Source: UBA5070 sp035352895 (GTDB taxonomy: Bacteria > Fibrobacterota > Fibrobacteria > UBA5070). From it: a stretch of DNA of 15,023 nt. Positions within the stretch are counted from its first letter, which is position 1; every line of letters starts with the position of its first letter. Positions 14,975 through 15,023 of the stretch are shown one piece after another. Position numbers and translations under genes: made by a program. Location of the stretch: contig DAOPYN010000080.1 of assembly GCA_035352895.1 (NCBI GenBank), forward strand, positions 1 to 15,023, read 5' to 3'. The notes beneath the pieces were generated by a model. The model ran no database searches, was not told the DNA's origin, and saw only the letters and a list, made by a program, of their open reading frames with translations.

Positions 14975-14997
14975 TGTTCCTGTCCTAGGTTGAAACC

Positions 14998-15013
14998 CCC
15001 GTCTTTAGACGGG
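14998..15013. other. Perfect hairpin at the window edge
   Basis: CCCGTC-TTTA-GACGGG forms a perfect 6-bp stem with a 4-base loop, 24 bases upstream of the lipoprotein start. It is cut off from its context by the window end. It resembles the terminal hairpins of IS200/IS605-type elements, but no transposase is in view; it may equally be the terminator or leader of a neighbouring gene. Confidence 0.35.
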
Positions 15014-15023
15014 CAGCTTTCAG

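Overview
This window looks like chromosomal sequence of a Gram-negative bacterium from the FCB group, most likely Fibrobacterota. The basis is lipoproteins with Gly/Asn-rich linkers behind the lipobox, a TPR protein carrying an internal 'IFDLRGR...LATGIY' module like T9SS-type sorting/secretion domains, outer-membrane barrels, and moderately GC-rich genes with AT-rich spacers. The phylum is an inference. Every convincing gene is on the minus strand, so the window reads right to left. No rRNA, tRNA, CRISPR array or intact mobile element was seen.

Reading in transcription order: (1) 14974-14162, a lipoprotein of unknown role. (2) 14007-10303, a sensory block: an outer-membrane barrel/transporter-like protein broken by a one-base frameshift, then an OmpR/PmrA/QseB-type response regulator, an overlapping QseC-type histidine kinase, and a four-repeat DUF347 (COG4705-like) membrane protein. 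(3) 10302-10048, a spacer rich in nested inverted repeats and TGAWTCA motifs. (4) 10047-2212, a compact six-gene cluster: two paralogous TPR exported proteins (the second a lipoprotein), a transglutaminase-like domain fused to seven membrane helices (UUP1-type), a RimK-related ATP-grasp ligase, a membrane-anchored TPR protein with about a dozen repeats, and an outer-membrane beta-barrel. Four of its five junctions are 4-base ATGA stop/start overlaps. (5) 2110-1799, a small secreted PepSY protein with its own terminator. (6) 1388-615, a second DUF347 membrane protein. (7) 614-1, an AT-rich stretch with no convincing gene.

Two systems are interleaved. The first is a two-component regulon: the PepSY gene and the barrel-RR-HK operon share a nearly identical promoter layout, CTAANN-N5-CTAATT-N9-TAKGTT. 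The 11-bp direct-repeat period is what PmrA/QseB-type regulators bind, so the response regulator probably activates both promoters, and the two DUF347 proteins flank this regulon. The second, sitting between its two halves, is the ATP-grasp/7TM-transglutaminase cluster. Its parts are predicted to lie in the cytoplasm (ligase), inner membrane (7TM), periplasm (TPR proteins) and outer membrane (barrel), which suggests an envelope-spanning machine that makes or attaches a peptide-like product. The core ATP-grasp/7TM pair is known as a family of unknown function. Its tight coupling to TPR scaffolds and a barrel is the most interesting feature here.
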